Assembly (NCBI RefSeq): GCF_040115645.1
Contig: NC_089552.1
Location: forward strand, 3,100,001 to 3,164,000
Reading direction: 5' to 3'
From: Euwallacea fornicatus
Taxonomy: Eukaryota > Arthropoda > Insecta > Coleoptera > Curculionidae
DNA length: 64,000 nt
The translations under genes and the position numbers were made by a program. Under the pieces are notes generated by a model. It was not told where the DNA came from. It did no database searches and saw nothing but the letters and a program-made list of their open reading frames with translations. Positions 52,901-64,000 of the stretch are shown in pieces (the first letter of the stretch is position 1; each line of letters starts with the position of its first letter).

Positions 52901-55017
52901 GAAACAAAGAGCTAAAATTAATCTGCTTGCAACTCTAACATGGACTATTCTGGTGAAAATATTAATTAACAAACAGCTGTTCCTTTATCACATAATTTTT
53001 TTATCACGTAACGTGGAGAGAGAACCTACAACTTGCCGAACTTGTTTCAATGAAAAGTTTTCGGTAACATGCAATGGACACCTGAACGCTGAGCAGTTGA
53101 ATTTATTGCGTATCTTGAGAGTACAAGAATTTTTAATGTTCTTCAATGTATTTAATAATGTATGATGCGATTTATGCTTTAAAAGATGAAATCCTGAAGG
53201 TGCGAGGGGACAGAATTTCCAGAAATTCTCAACGACAGATATGATGGGGTCTTCAGTAAAAGTTAAATTGATGGTGTATGGGGTCCAAGTTGGCGCTTCA
53301 AAATGGTCAGAGTAAATTGAAATTTTATGCAAATCTTAAGCTCAACTACTTTCTCCTTCTTCTAAAGTAAATAATGTAAAACCTTACATCAGTACTGTAT
53401 GAAATATAATACCGAACATAGTACCAAATAATTTAGATCGTAGGATTTCGCGTGTGTTGTGGCGGTATGCGTGGGAGTTGATTCCCAGATCGAAATCCAT
53501 CTTTAAATTGGAAGTGTCGAAAGGAAATGAAAACATAAATCTGAACATTGAGAAATTTTGAAAGTTTAATCTTCAACTCTTCGACTTGACGAAGTAAAAA
53601 ATGATGGACTGACGGATACAAGTGGAAACGGACTAAACTTTTTGAAGCAACTTACTGCTTTTAAAACAAAGAACTTACTTTGGTTTTTCCAGAGGTTTAA
53701 ATTTCTTTCAGGTTTGTTACTTATACCTTTAAATTCAATAAAAAAATTAAATCAAAATTAACATTAGTAAAAATCAAGGACATTCGCTGAAAAGTCATGA
53801 AGAAAACATTAAACTTTCAATTCGCCCTACAGTCGCGATTTAAATGCATTTACTTGATGTTAACTAAAAAACTACTTGCCGATTTCAATATTCAAAAAAG
53901 TAGTCATTTTTCTTTGTCTACTAGGTACCAGAAACTTATGATCGATAACTATATAGATATTCTTCGTCGATGTTAACGCCGGTCCTAACCTAGACTAATC
54001 TGAACTACCCCCATGGATATTGATATCAGTATCGTATTGAATGCCGTTCTTAAGATCCTTGAAGAGGAGATATCAACAGGCGCATACAAGAGAAACGTCT
54101 CGAAAAACCAGCGATAGGAACTTAAGTGTGTCTCAGAGAAAATTGAAGATGACAAATTTGAAAATGAACAACGTGAAATGATGCCTTAATCGGTGCAATT
54201 CTCTTCATTAGGGTAGAGCAGATTCATTTGCAGAAGTCGCCCATGGCCGCTCGTTATTAAGTTACAGAAAAGATTAATAGAGACGGTTTGGTACAGGTTA
54301 GTTTAAATCGGAAAATGGTTGCGTTAGTGGTCTAGTCTGAGATTGATATCTGAACTAAAATATCAACAGGCGCTTAGATCACCAACTCCTGGCGAGCAAT
54401 TCGAAAGAGGTAGACTCAAGCAACGAATTATTTAATTCAGCGGTTCTCTCTAAGTTCTAAGGGATGATCACAACTAATCGTCCTCCAATTCTTCCCCATT
54501 CTCGTATCTTTTGGATCAGAACAAACCCAACAATAATAAGAACACAATCTCTCGAATCTATCCAAAACAAAGCAGCCTCAGCTGACAAATAATAATTATA
54601 CCACAAACATAGTTATTATAGGTGTGGAACACGATATTTTTAAGTAAACAGTGGCGTGTTGGAATCAGAGAAACAAGATAACGAGATAATTTGGAGACAC
54701 GCGATACTGATGGCATATGTTTGTTTCCGTCACTCTAATTCGATCGCTCTAAAACGCTAAAAAGTCTTTGTGAATTTATGCAAAACTTCTTCGAAAGCTT
54801 CTGAATACAACTGTAATTCAACTCTCCAAGAAATTTTTGTGGTGTGTCTAATAATATTTTTTTACGAACAGACCCTTCAGCTTAGCACAAATTCTTGGTA
54901 AATCTAAATGCAAACAATTACGAGCAATTTAAGACAAAACCTCGAGACGTTTCAAGCCCACAAGCCAGGCATCTTCACTTTTCAACTTTTCAAACTGTGA
55001 CAGCTCGAGTGACGTCC

Positions 55018-55276
55018 CTATGAGATGCCATCACGTGAAGAGCGTTTTTCTTTTGCCGCAGCATCTTGCAGTTGAAATCTGCAGGACCGGATTTTTGTTT
55101 GCTTAATTTGATTCGGGAGGCATTTTTGAACTCCCAATGTTCCACAACCGATTACGACAATGTCTTCGTCACAAGTCTCAATGCGAAACTTTGGGTTAGT
55201 GTTGCTGACCTTTAGAGCTGGACACCTTTTGGGAGGCGCCAATTCCAGCCCTGTGTATCGGGTCTCGGTATAACCT
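55018..55276 (-). other. Exon-like open frame, unrecognised
   Basis: On the minus strand a TATTCAG acceptor-like site is followed by about 85 open codons (YTETRYTGLELAPPKRCPAL near the start) ending in TAG at 55020-55018. Codon use is balanced rather than AT-driven. I find no homologue by memory, no partner exon and no poly(A) signal close by. It could be a terminal exon or chance. Confidence 0.2.
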
Positions 55277-56290
55277 GAATACATAAATAAATGGGCACTA
55301 ATCCGTTTTATTCTTTTGTAACTTATACAGCTTATTTAAATAATATGTCAGACTTGTTCTTTCGTTGTCTACAACTCATTATGCTTTGGAGTTATTTACA
55401 TAAACATCACTGTAGTCCATAGCGTATGCGCTTGATACCGCTTTTGACGTGACCACAGGGTAGGTCGGAAAGTTCTATTTTCTAGTGTTTTTTAAACAGT
55501 TTTCAAACTAACCTAAACTAATCTGAATTTCCTTCATTTCTGCTTTCACGTTGTAGAGGATGAGTCTAAATCGCCTCTGCAAAACATTCAGAGAGCTGAC
55601 TTCAAAACAAAATTATTTCTCCAAACTTGCCTTAGAATAAAAATTATTTAACCGTTCAAAGAGAATGTTTACAGCTGAAATAGAACTGTTTTTTAAATTT
55701 TAATTCCAAACACGTATGTCAAAAATATGTCAAAAACGGTGGCCCGTGGAGGCTCATTATGCTTCTGGTATACATTTTTCGCACATCACAAGTCATAACA
55801 AGATTTTTAACAATTCATTTAAAGACATTCTATATATATTTAAATACATTTTCCAATTAACTATAATTTTGCATAATCGGTTTTTATAGCTCTATGCAAT
55901 CAAAATCCGACTTTAACACATGAACTACTTAAGGTTTACATTCTTCGAAATTTTGAATTTTTGAATGACTTGTGTGCTTATGATCATCGTCATTTCGGAC
56001 ACCTTCCGTTTTACCAATCTTGTAGGATATTTTTGTAGCTGCGATATGGGTAGGTATTAGTTCACTTCAGTAAATTAGTTTCGATTCGATCCTCTAAGAT
56101 CAAAATGAACATACAGATAGACCGGATCCAGATCTGATTCAGCATCTTCAATTTTTTTCATAATATGTGGAAGATCTATCAAACATCGTGTCCGATTTCA
56201 AGTATATTCTAATTTAACATGTTCAGTATTCCATTATTACTTCCATACTTCTTTATTGTAATTCTTGGGGTTAATATAATAGGTGCCACG

Positions 56291-56337
56291 AAAATTATCG
56301 ATAATTTTTGGGAAGTTTGCACGAATGCAAATTACGT
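56291..56337 (+). repeat. Dispersed repeat, copy 2
   Basis: AAAATTATCG-ATAATTT...GTTTGCACGAATGCAAATTACG matches the core of 56541-56580 about 250 bp downstream and the copy at 33939. Confidence 0.4.
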
Positions 56338-56540
56338 TGAAAGAGAGCCCAAGTTCTGACAGCGCATGAGTACCTTTTTCAGTTTAAGCTGCATGCGTGT
56401 AAAGCTGTCTCGATTATATGTTCTTTATGATTACACGAATTGCATTCAAGAAGAGAACCTCATGACTCATATTCTCCAAGAGTATTACTGCAGAATTAAA
56501 CATTTTCAGTTTGTAATGATGTAAGCTGGGGCGACCAGAG

Positions 56541-56620
56541 AAATTATCGCTATAATTGCACTAGTGCAAATTACCGCCACCGTAATTTTCCACTGATTGG
56601 TTCAGTATAACAATGAGAAA
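56541..56620 (+). repeat. Dispersed repeat, copy 3
   Basis: Contains AAATTATCGCTATAATTGCA followed by CTAGTGCAAATTACC; the centre TTGCACTAGTGCAA is a perfect palindrome. The rest (TTCAGTATAACAATGAGAA) aligns with the 33.9-kb copy. Confidence 0.5.
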
Positions 56621-56879
56621 CCAGTATTGTAAGTTATCGCATGCAGACAGATCTCATTAGCCGATGTCCCAGATTTTGCATAATCAATTTTCTCATATTA
56701 CAAGAATGTTCTATTTGTATTGCTTAGATAAAAAAATAGTTCATCTGTGAACACATAAATACACAAATTAGTTTATCGATTCAAATCAACATAATTTTTC
56801 GGTGTTTTAAAGGGTTTTTTAATAATAATTGTAGCCCCATTGTAGTCACACTATTACTAAACATTGACATGCCTTTATG

Positions 56880-57275
56880 TAAAGCCGGTATTGCAGCGAC
56901 AATTTCTTCATTAATTAATTCAACAATTAATTAATCGATTTCTTCATGAACCTGCTAGTTTTACTATGAGCTCGCGGTTCGTGGACTGGGACGTTGAAAT
57001 TCTGATTCATTACCAGTTTCACCGACAACCCTTTAAAAATAAATGTCGTCGTCATTCTCTTAATCCTTTATCATTTATGAATTGCAATTCCTAAATTCAT
57101 AAAATAAATTCACGTAAACTAGAGCAGACCTTAATTTGTGGATAACTCGGCGAATTTCTTGGTCAATTCATTCACGGCAAAATTGTTAGTGTTAAACGGG
57201 TTATACGTGAATTAATTCACGAAGCGACTTCGCGAAGAAATTCATGAATACATAGTGGGTTTAATACCGACTTTA
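56880..57275. mobile_element. MITE-like element with inverted ends TAAAG(C/T)CGGTATT
   Basis: The left end TAAAGCCGGTATT (56880-56892) and the reverse complement of the right end, TAAAGTCGGTATT (57263-57275), differ at one base. Subterminal sequence has further inverted or direct motifs (TTTCTTCAT, ATTCATGAA, CTTCGCGAAG) and a perfect 16-bp palindrome CGTGAATTAATTCACG near 57210. It is about 396 bp and non-coding. A clear target duplication is not visible. Confidence 0.5.
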
Positions 57276-59300
57276 AATATGATTTAACATCTTAACTATA
57301 CTTCGCTAGACCAATTTTATGATTTTTACGATGCTCTTGTCGTCACCTGTGACAGTATACATAATAGTCCAAGTTAGTGTAAATTAGTAGCCGGTTCCTC
57401 CTGTAAATCTAATTTTTTGGAAGTCTACGAAGTTCAAATTTTGGACGATTCATCTAGTTGTTATGGTACATCGTATAACTTTAATTTATTATTTTTTAAA
57501 GCTTCACATTTAAGAAATTTTCAATACCGTTCATAATATTTATTTGCCCGTATAATCTTCAAATTACTTCAGACTCCAAGTCAGTTTTCCCGGAGATTCC
57601 ATTTTTACAAGGTTGTGCAACAAATGAGAATTATTTGAAATTTTCTTCTGAAATCTCAGACGACTAAGTCTAGTTATTTTAACATTGATAACATACAGAC
57701 GTTCGAAAATTTCCCAGTTAACTCTAAACATTGCTTAAATGATTATCATACACTTCAATTTAAAATAATTAGAACAACTCCTGGCCTAAATCAATTCGAA
57801 AATCGACTTAATTTTCTTATCGATGATTATAAGAATATGTACTTATTTAGGCAACAAGTTTATTAATAAAGACCATTAACAATTCAAAGAGTGAAGCGCA
57901 TGGACGAACCGAATATCGTGGTTCTCGAAAAAAGTTTAAATTTGCATTCCAATGCGAAAGAAATTTGGCATTGACGTGTGAATGCAACCTGTAATTCATG
58001 GGAGTATTGATGGAACTATACTAGTTGTCTATAACAGTGACAGATCCATGATAAATCCAGAAAAACAGATAACAAAAACGAATAGTTTATAGCGCATCTT
58101 TGTCTGCTGCGTAAGTGAAATATTAACGATCGATATATCATGCATTAAATCATTGTATTAATGGTCAGTCCAGGGAAATTAGTTTATTTCCTTTGCAAAG
58201 AAAATTTTTGTAACATTATATAATTAAAAAAATATAGAAATCAGGACTGTTTAAAGGTATTAAACTATCAAAGACATTTTTTGTCCACATTTTTCTTCAA
58301 TTCCGGCTTTTTAGATTTGTAACGGTAAAAACAAGTTTTCATGTTATTTCTATTTTTTTAAAGTTTCCTTAATGGTGTGCAAGTCATTATACATAAAGCA
58401 ATAATTTGTTTACAGTTATTTTTAGAGAATTTCAGTAATTTTTGTTTTTGTAACTTTCGTTCTTGCGCACTCGAAGAACGAAATTGATGACCGTGAGCGG
58501 CGAGAAAAGTAGATACTTTTACTGTTGTGGTACCACGGTACAGTGTAAAATAGCTTTGTGGGGTTGATATTACCATTAATATGTAAAAGGACAAAGTAAA
58601 GAGGTAGACACTGACCGTCACCCCTCTTGGTATAGTAAACTCCGAATGTGCCATAATGATTAAGGTTTTAATGAGCAGTTTATCAAATAAAAACCAATCA
58701 ATCCTCTTGATTTCAAAAATTAAGGAGGGTTGAGCCCAGAACTAAGTGTGTCATTTGATGTTTAGTTTCATTTTATGTATTTCATTTGATAGCTATGACC
58801 CTTAACTGTTTTGCAACTTTATGTATTTAATTCCTTATTTGAATGTTTTAGCCGCTTGGTTTTTGTTGATTTTCCACTGTTACTTAACCGCATAAGTGAC
58901 TACCTGAGTAAAGAAAAAGTATGGAGTCTAACTGACATTCTGTGTTTGTTGTTCTTCTACTACTTATGATCTCTTTAATTGATGTTCAGGTTAGTCACGT
59001 TGTTCACCTATTCTGTTATCCATTTTAATATTCATATTGTTAATATCTTTAATTTTGTCTTGTTGCTATTTATAATCAGTTTTTCACCCTTAAAGAAGGT
59101 ATGTTTTCTGTTTGTTGTATGTTTGATATGTTACAATCTTAATTCACTACTATAATTGGTCAGTTGCGGAGCTGCTTATCAGGATGGCTGCCCGTGTAAG
59201 AGTTGATTGTGTACGTCTATTCAAAGATTTTAACTTTCTACAAATGCTGACGCATGTAAACATAATTGTACTTAATGAACTTATGGTAAATATGCACATT
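57276..59300. other. AT-rich intergenic sequence
   Basis: I see no gene or repeat ends. A 98-codon minus-strand frame at 58654-58358 has no recognisable motif. Confidence 0.4.
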
Positions 59301-59319
59301 ACATAATGAGAATAAAACG

Positions 59320-59985
59320 AACCTATATTGTGCGTCGAATGCTGCAAACTGGGAAAATTGGGCCCGATCGGCACATGGGCCAGGCCGGCCCTTAAGGTAA
59401 AAGTCCCCACGGGTGCAATGGCGGGTCCCTCTAGGTACGCCGCCAGGGTGCTCGAATTAAGTACTCTCCGAATTCGCGCACACACCACCAATTTTCTTTC
59501 CACTATCCGTAATACCCCTCAAACGAATCTATCCTTGCACTATTTGCACGCGACGCGTTCGATGCGCAACGCACGTCAAAGTTTTGACAGATCTAACTGG
59601 AAAATGTGACGTCGGCACCCGTATTAACACCGCCAAGTGTTAAGAGCGACTGGTTCGCTTTGTATTTCGTGCTGTCTACCCCTACTCGGCATCGATTTTC
59701 GGCCCCCACTCTCGCACCGAGCCAATGGCATAGTTTTTCCACACCCCTTCGCGCAGACCCCTCCCACACCTGGCAGCCATGAGGTTGTGATCTTTATCGA
59801 AAAGGCTTCGGCCGATGTTCTTATGTTCTGTGGCACCAAAGTTGGCATTAGCCTACCAGATTTTTTAGTGGTTGGCTTGTGGTCTCACGCCTTGCCACTG
59901 CCTTTTTTTTCGGCACGAACTGTAGGTGTGAAGATCGCCGTTTCGAGTGGGGCGGACTACTCTTTATAAACGCACTATTGCACTT
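59320..59985. promoter_or_regulatory. GC-rich island, candidate Lim1 promoter region
   Basis: A CpG-rich block of about 650 bp in AT-rich surroundings, about 9.4-10 kb upstream of the Lim1 start codon. On the minus strand (Lim1 direction) an exact TATAAA sits at 59968-59963, and GC-rich sequence (GTAGTCCGCCCCACTCG) follows it downstream. The opposite strand has a CCAATGG box and CACACC/CCTCCC elements. Long frames on both strands across it (59150-59503 and 59637-59969) look like a composition effect. Assignment to Lim1 is inference from position and strand. Confidence 0.3.
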
Positions 59986-62900
59986 TTTTTAGCCGCCTAT
60001 GCTTTTGATTTAAAAACCTTAAGAATTACGTTCACGCGTTCATTAACAACTTTTTGAATTCATTATCACTCGGGAGCAATTTGCATCCCGGAGTTCCCAT
60101 GATCGTGTAATGACGTCTTCAGTAGTTGTTAGGTGGATGGACACCATGGCGAAAGAACAATATGCTCTATAGCAGTAAAAGGTACAAAAACAATCGGGCA
60201 TCGGTCGTAAAACCAGAACCGTGGCTAAGTTGGACGTATTGATGATGTTGCGTATACCTGCAGAACGACGTCGGCCGCCTCTGTGCCTTTTTGCGCCGTA
60301 TATATTAAAACATAAAATTAATGACACGTGACCAATTCGTAATGGCCAAGTCCCGCGCACCACGTCATTAGTAAAAACGTTTTACGGTTTGCCGGGTTTT
60401 CGAAAAGATATTGTGTGACTGTGATGTGGGACGCAGTCAAAATCAGCTAATGCTCCGAAGAGCAACAAATCGCCGATCAAATCGAGATTTGAGGAGTCTT
60501 TGTCTGAGGCGCAGGAATTAAGTCATTTTATAACACTTTATACAGCAGGTGTGCATTTGGTGTTCTGTCAGGATCTTCTGTTCTTATCATCTAGGAACTG
60601 GTCTGACGGTCGGAAAGAAAAAATTCAAGGGGTATTAGATCAGGAGATCTTGTCGCCTACTCCATTGAATTCCTTCTTCCAACTTATTGACTGGAAAAGC
60701 GTCTTTGAGAAATTATCGTTCAGCTAAATCCTAACGCTGTGGTTTTGTTGAAATTGTTGTCATTCAATCACTCATTCAATTTTTAATTCTTTCAATGAAA
60801 AAAACTTTTAGCAAATGAGAAGTTTTATTGCCTCACTTGTTTTTACGCGCCTTCTGGAAAATTAGCATTTTATTCGATTTATGTAGGTTTGTGCCTACTC
60901 ACTTACGAATTCCTACATGTTCCTATTAATCATCGTTTCAATAGTAATTGCACTTAAAAAAATTATTCGTTTGACAAACACAGCACTATGCGTATCGTAA
61001 TTGATAGTATTGCGGCAATGGGTATGTGTGTTTCAATTAAGAAACTTCGGCAACGGCGTGCCAAACTGTCTGGTAATGTAAGTTTGAAAAATTAATTTAA
61101 ACGGAAGTGGAGGTGGTGTGATACATCACTTGGAAGGCCTTCTACTGTGGATTGTAATGTAAAAAATAGATCTCTTAGTGGAACAAAAAAGACATGGGGA
61201 AGTTATATTCCTGTTTTTTCTTGAGGGTGTAATATGATTTCAATATTTTGGTAAAAAAAAGAATTTACCCGTTCAACTCCACCAGCTAAAGATAAATTTT
61301 AGGGGTCCCTCTGCTTTTGTCCTGAAGGCCCCCTACATGTTCTTAAGATTCTCGTTAACTTTTACCTAAAGTGATCTGAGGCTATCACTAACGTTCTTTA
61401 TGTAGTCCTATTTGGCATGTGTCTAAACTAGTCTTGTAGCACTTTCCAAGTTAGGTAGTAGGGTGATAACGATAGGACTCGATGGCCACGTCCTTTTTAA
61501 CTTTTTATGCAATGCTTTTGTGTTATACTGAATAGAGCCAGCGTAACATTTCTTCCATTAACACTTGTATTATGTTTTTTTCTTTCGTTGTGTACACATC
61601 ATTGATATTCTTCTTCTAGAGTCGAATTGAGTCCAGCAGATCGCCCGACCAAGCGAATACACGCATTGTACGCGTAATGAGTGGATAGTCAATAATATAG
61701 GGATACATAGGACAGGGTCGCACTAAGGTTTATTTAGTTATTTAATGAGTTCGTTTAATGATCGAGGGAGTTAAAATCACAATGGTGTAAGTTAGTTTAT
61801 AGTCTTGACAGGAACGTTAAAATAAAAATTATAATAAAAAAATCGTTAGAAGAAAGCAGGTGCAAAGTACGATAGAGGTCAATACGCACCTGACCTTTTA
61901 TTTTATCTGGTAGGCGGAGCACTTTTATGACTGTCATACCAATGGGGCGCGTTACACGTGACTATCACACGAACATAAGTGTTTGGACGGGCGATAGCAT
62001 GGGTTGAATTAGGTTTTAGGTACTTTCTTTGAAGAACAATTTTTTGAGGTTAGGAATTTCAGCGATTATTTCTTTAACAAGCCTAAAAATTGATATCTGG
62101 CCACTGGGTCCGGATCTGTTAGGTCCATTTTCGAAAATGTATTAGATTAAGAATCATTTTCCGCTTGGAAATGTAAAGAGTCTGCAAATCCATTTGCCAT
62201 TCCAGAGGTTTCCTAGAACCTAAAATATTCTTCTCTCTCCGTTTCGCAGCGGACCGATAAGCTCAACGCGTTTCTGTTACGTGTATTTTTACAATGCTGT
62301 TTTAACCACAATCTGAGGAAGGCAACATCAAGTTAGTTTGTCGCTGATAAATTCATACCTCCGCTTAATTAAATGGAAGGTTACGGTAGCAATTTGTTTT
62401 CCAACTCGACCATAAACTGCTTTCTAACTTAGAAGAGTTTCTCTGACCTCGGCCATGTAAAACTGAAAATGACGTTTTACACCTCAACTAAATTTGAGTA
62501 GTAACCATAAAATTCGCCAAGCTTCGTTAGGATCCAGTGGTATACAGGGTGTTTCCTGAAATAGTGCCATAAGTTTAACTAGAGCACGCGTGAAGAATCC
62601 GGCTACGTCATACCATTTCCATTCAACGGGTGTAGTTAGACGATGACGTAACGACGTTGGGATTGTGCATATGATCCAAAAATAGGACACAAATTTCATA
62701 TCTGTGGCCTCTGTAACATTAAAATTATTGCACAGGCGCATCGCGAGGACGTCAGATTGTCTAATAATTCTAATAAATAATAAAAAATTGATCATCACGA
62801 TATACGGTATATTTTTTAAAGGTTTTCTTACTTCCACAGTGAAGGAGGGGGAGGGGGGCGTTACTTTTTTATTCCAACTGAAAATAGCCCTACAAGTTCC

Positions 62901-64000
62901 TTACTCTTCAGCAATTTACTCTTTCTATTATATTTGGTTCAAAAAGGAATGGATGGAAATTGGCATCGACGCAAAATTTGAAGTTAAAAAAAAAATGTTC
63001 AAAACTTGTCAAAATCAACCAGCTCCTCAAGGAAAATATAAAAAAAAATAAAAATAATAAAGTAGTCAGAAATTTTGGATACGGTAACGAAGCAACTCGA
63101 TGCGAACCCTGATATAAAATTATATATAAATAAAAAACATACAAATTCAATAAAGCGATAGGCGTTCCTTTATTCAACTGCTGCATTTAATATTACACGT
63201 ATATCTGCACTAACGGGTGCTTTTGGAGGTGGATAAAAGTAACTAAATCAGTGAGACTAATAAACGAACAGAGCCGACCATCAACGTTAACATATGGCTG
63301 TAAAAACACATATATTCGATGATTCAATATTTTCTGGAGTGCGTCACTATTTAACCTAATTCTCCACAGTATCGAAAAAGCAGCAAATTTAAAAAGGTAC
63401 ATTTTTTGGGTACAGAATTATTTTGTGGAAAATCTTGGATAATGGCAAATTTTCAGCGCTTCACACTTTCGGATGGGTATTCATTAACGCCTTGGGAGCG
63501 CCTGAGCTTCGGGAGGATTTATAATGTGTGTATAGTTAAATCAATAAGTTCAGAAGGAAGAAGATTCAGGAATATTTAGTTTAATAAACCTATAATTCTG
63601 TGAAATACCCATTTAGTCTAATATACCCGTTAATCTGTGAAACCCCTCAAGCACCTCAGGATTTGATGGTATGTAGGAAGTGTTCGTTCAAAAATTTGAA
63701 AACACAAGCCCTTTTGAAGATTATGTAAGAGAGTAGTTTGAAATAGAACATGATATGGCATCGTGAAACCCTTCATCCAGTATTGAAGATCTTAGTCAAA
63801 TTAATATTTGAACATTTAGTTTTTTTCCACTTTTTACAGCTATTTTTGATGACCTTTTCTTAGTTCTCTCCGCTATTTGGTCTCTAATTCGTTCATAATT
63901 GTGATTTTGAAATTTGTGTAGTATACGGAATAGCCCACGATTTGTTGTCGATACTCATTAATAAATAGCACCATTTAGTTAATTTCTATTTAAATTGTGA
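59986..64000. other. Gene-poor right end of the window
   Basis: I see no confident gene. It has frames of 60-117 codons without motifs, an ACAGGGTGTTTCC transposon-end-like sequence at about 62542, and the second copy of the short repeat shared with 16.2 kb. Confidence 0.4.
62667..62697. repeat. Short dispersed repeat, copy 2
   Basis: GCATATGATCC then AAAAATAGGACACAAATTTC, matching 16237-16272 with one short deletion and one substitution in the last 20 bases. An ACAGGGTG end-like sequence lies about 125 bp to its left. Confidence 0.4.

Larger units (their letters stand above)
49939..59300. other. Upstream of Lim1 coding start; no confident gene
   Basis: It must contain at least one non-coding Lim1 5' exon or the intron after it, because the first coding exon starts with an acceptor. 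A cluster of minus-strand frames at 52671-53621 and an 88-codon frame at 55284-55018 look somewhat coding-like but match nothing I know. Repeats are listed separately. Confidence 0.4.

Noticed and set aside
59150..59969. Long overlapping frames on both strands
   Set aside because: They lie on a GC-rich island and have no recognised domain. A promoter-like region is the simpler reading.
59986..64000. Search for CRISPR arrays, rRNA and bacterial-type operons (whole window considered)
   Set aside because: No regularly spaced repeats, rRNA or operon-like gene packing. The intron-bearing genes show eukaryotic nuclear DNA.

Overview
AT-rich animal nuclear DNA, almost certainly an insect. There are GT-AG introns, long gene-poor tracts, and three conserved metazoan genes whose proteins resemble insect and vertebrate orthologues. 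The order cannot be fixed from sequence alone; a beetle-like genome is a guess. Layout: (1) 3.6-10.7 kb is a compact tail-to-tail pair. NSRP1 (nuclear speckle splicing regulator; + strand, 5 coding exons, 378 aa) converges on su(f)/CSTF3 (CstF-77 of the cleavage stimulation factor; - strand, 14 coding exons, 712 aa). Their stop codons are 136 bp apart and the two AATAAA signals face each other across about 20 bp, so the 3' ends probably overlap. (2) 10.7-23.4 kb is gene-poor. It holds a decayed coding-like block with a possible PDZ-like stretch and a dead 897-bp Tc1/mariner element with both inverted repeats and TA target duplications. (3) 23.4-49.9 kb is the LIM-homeobox gene Lim1 (LHX1/5 class) on the - strand. 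Six coding exons span 26.5 kb and encode 439 aa with two intact LIM domains and a homeodomain split between codons 46 and 47. Its large introns hold several GC-rich islands, small TE remnants and one exon-like segment on the opposite strand. (4) 49.9-64 kb lies upstream of the Lim1 start codon. I see no confident gene there, but there is a GC-rich island near 59.3-60.0 kb that could be the Lim1 promoter, a MITE-like element and short dispersed repeats. All three genes' splice models keep an open frame through every junction (1137, 2139 and 1320 coding nt). NSRP1 and su(f) both act in mRNA processing; Lim1 is a developmental transcription factor with no functional link to them.
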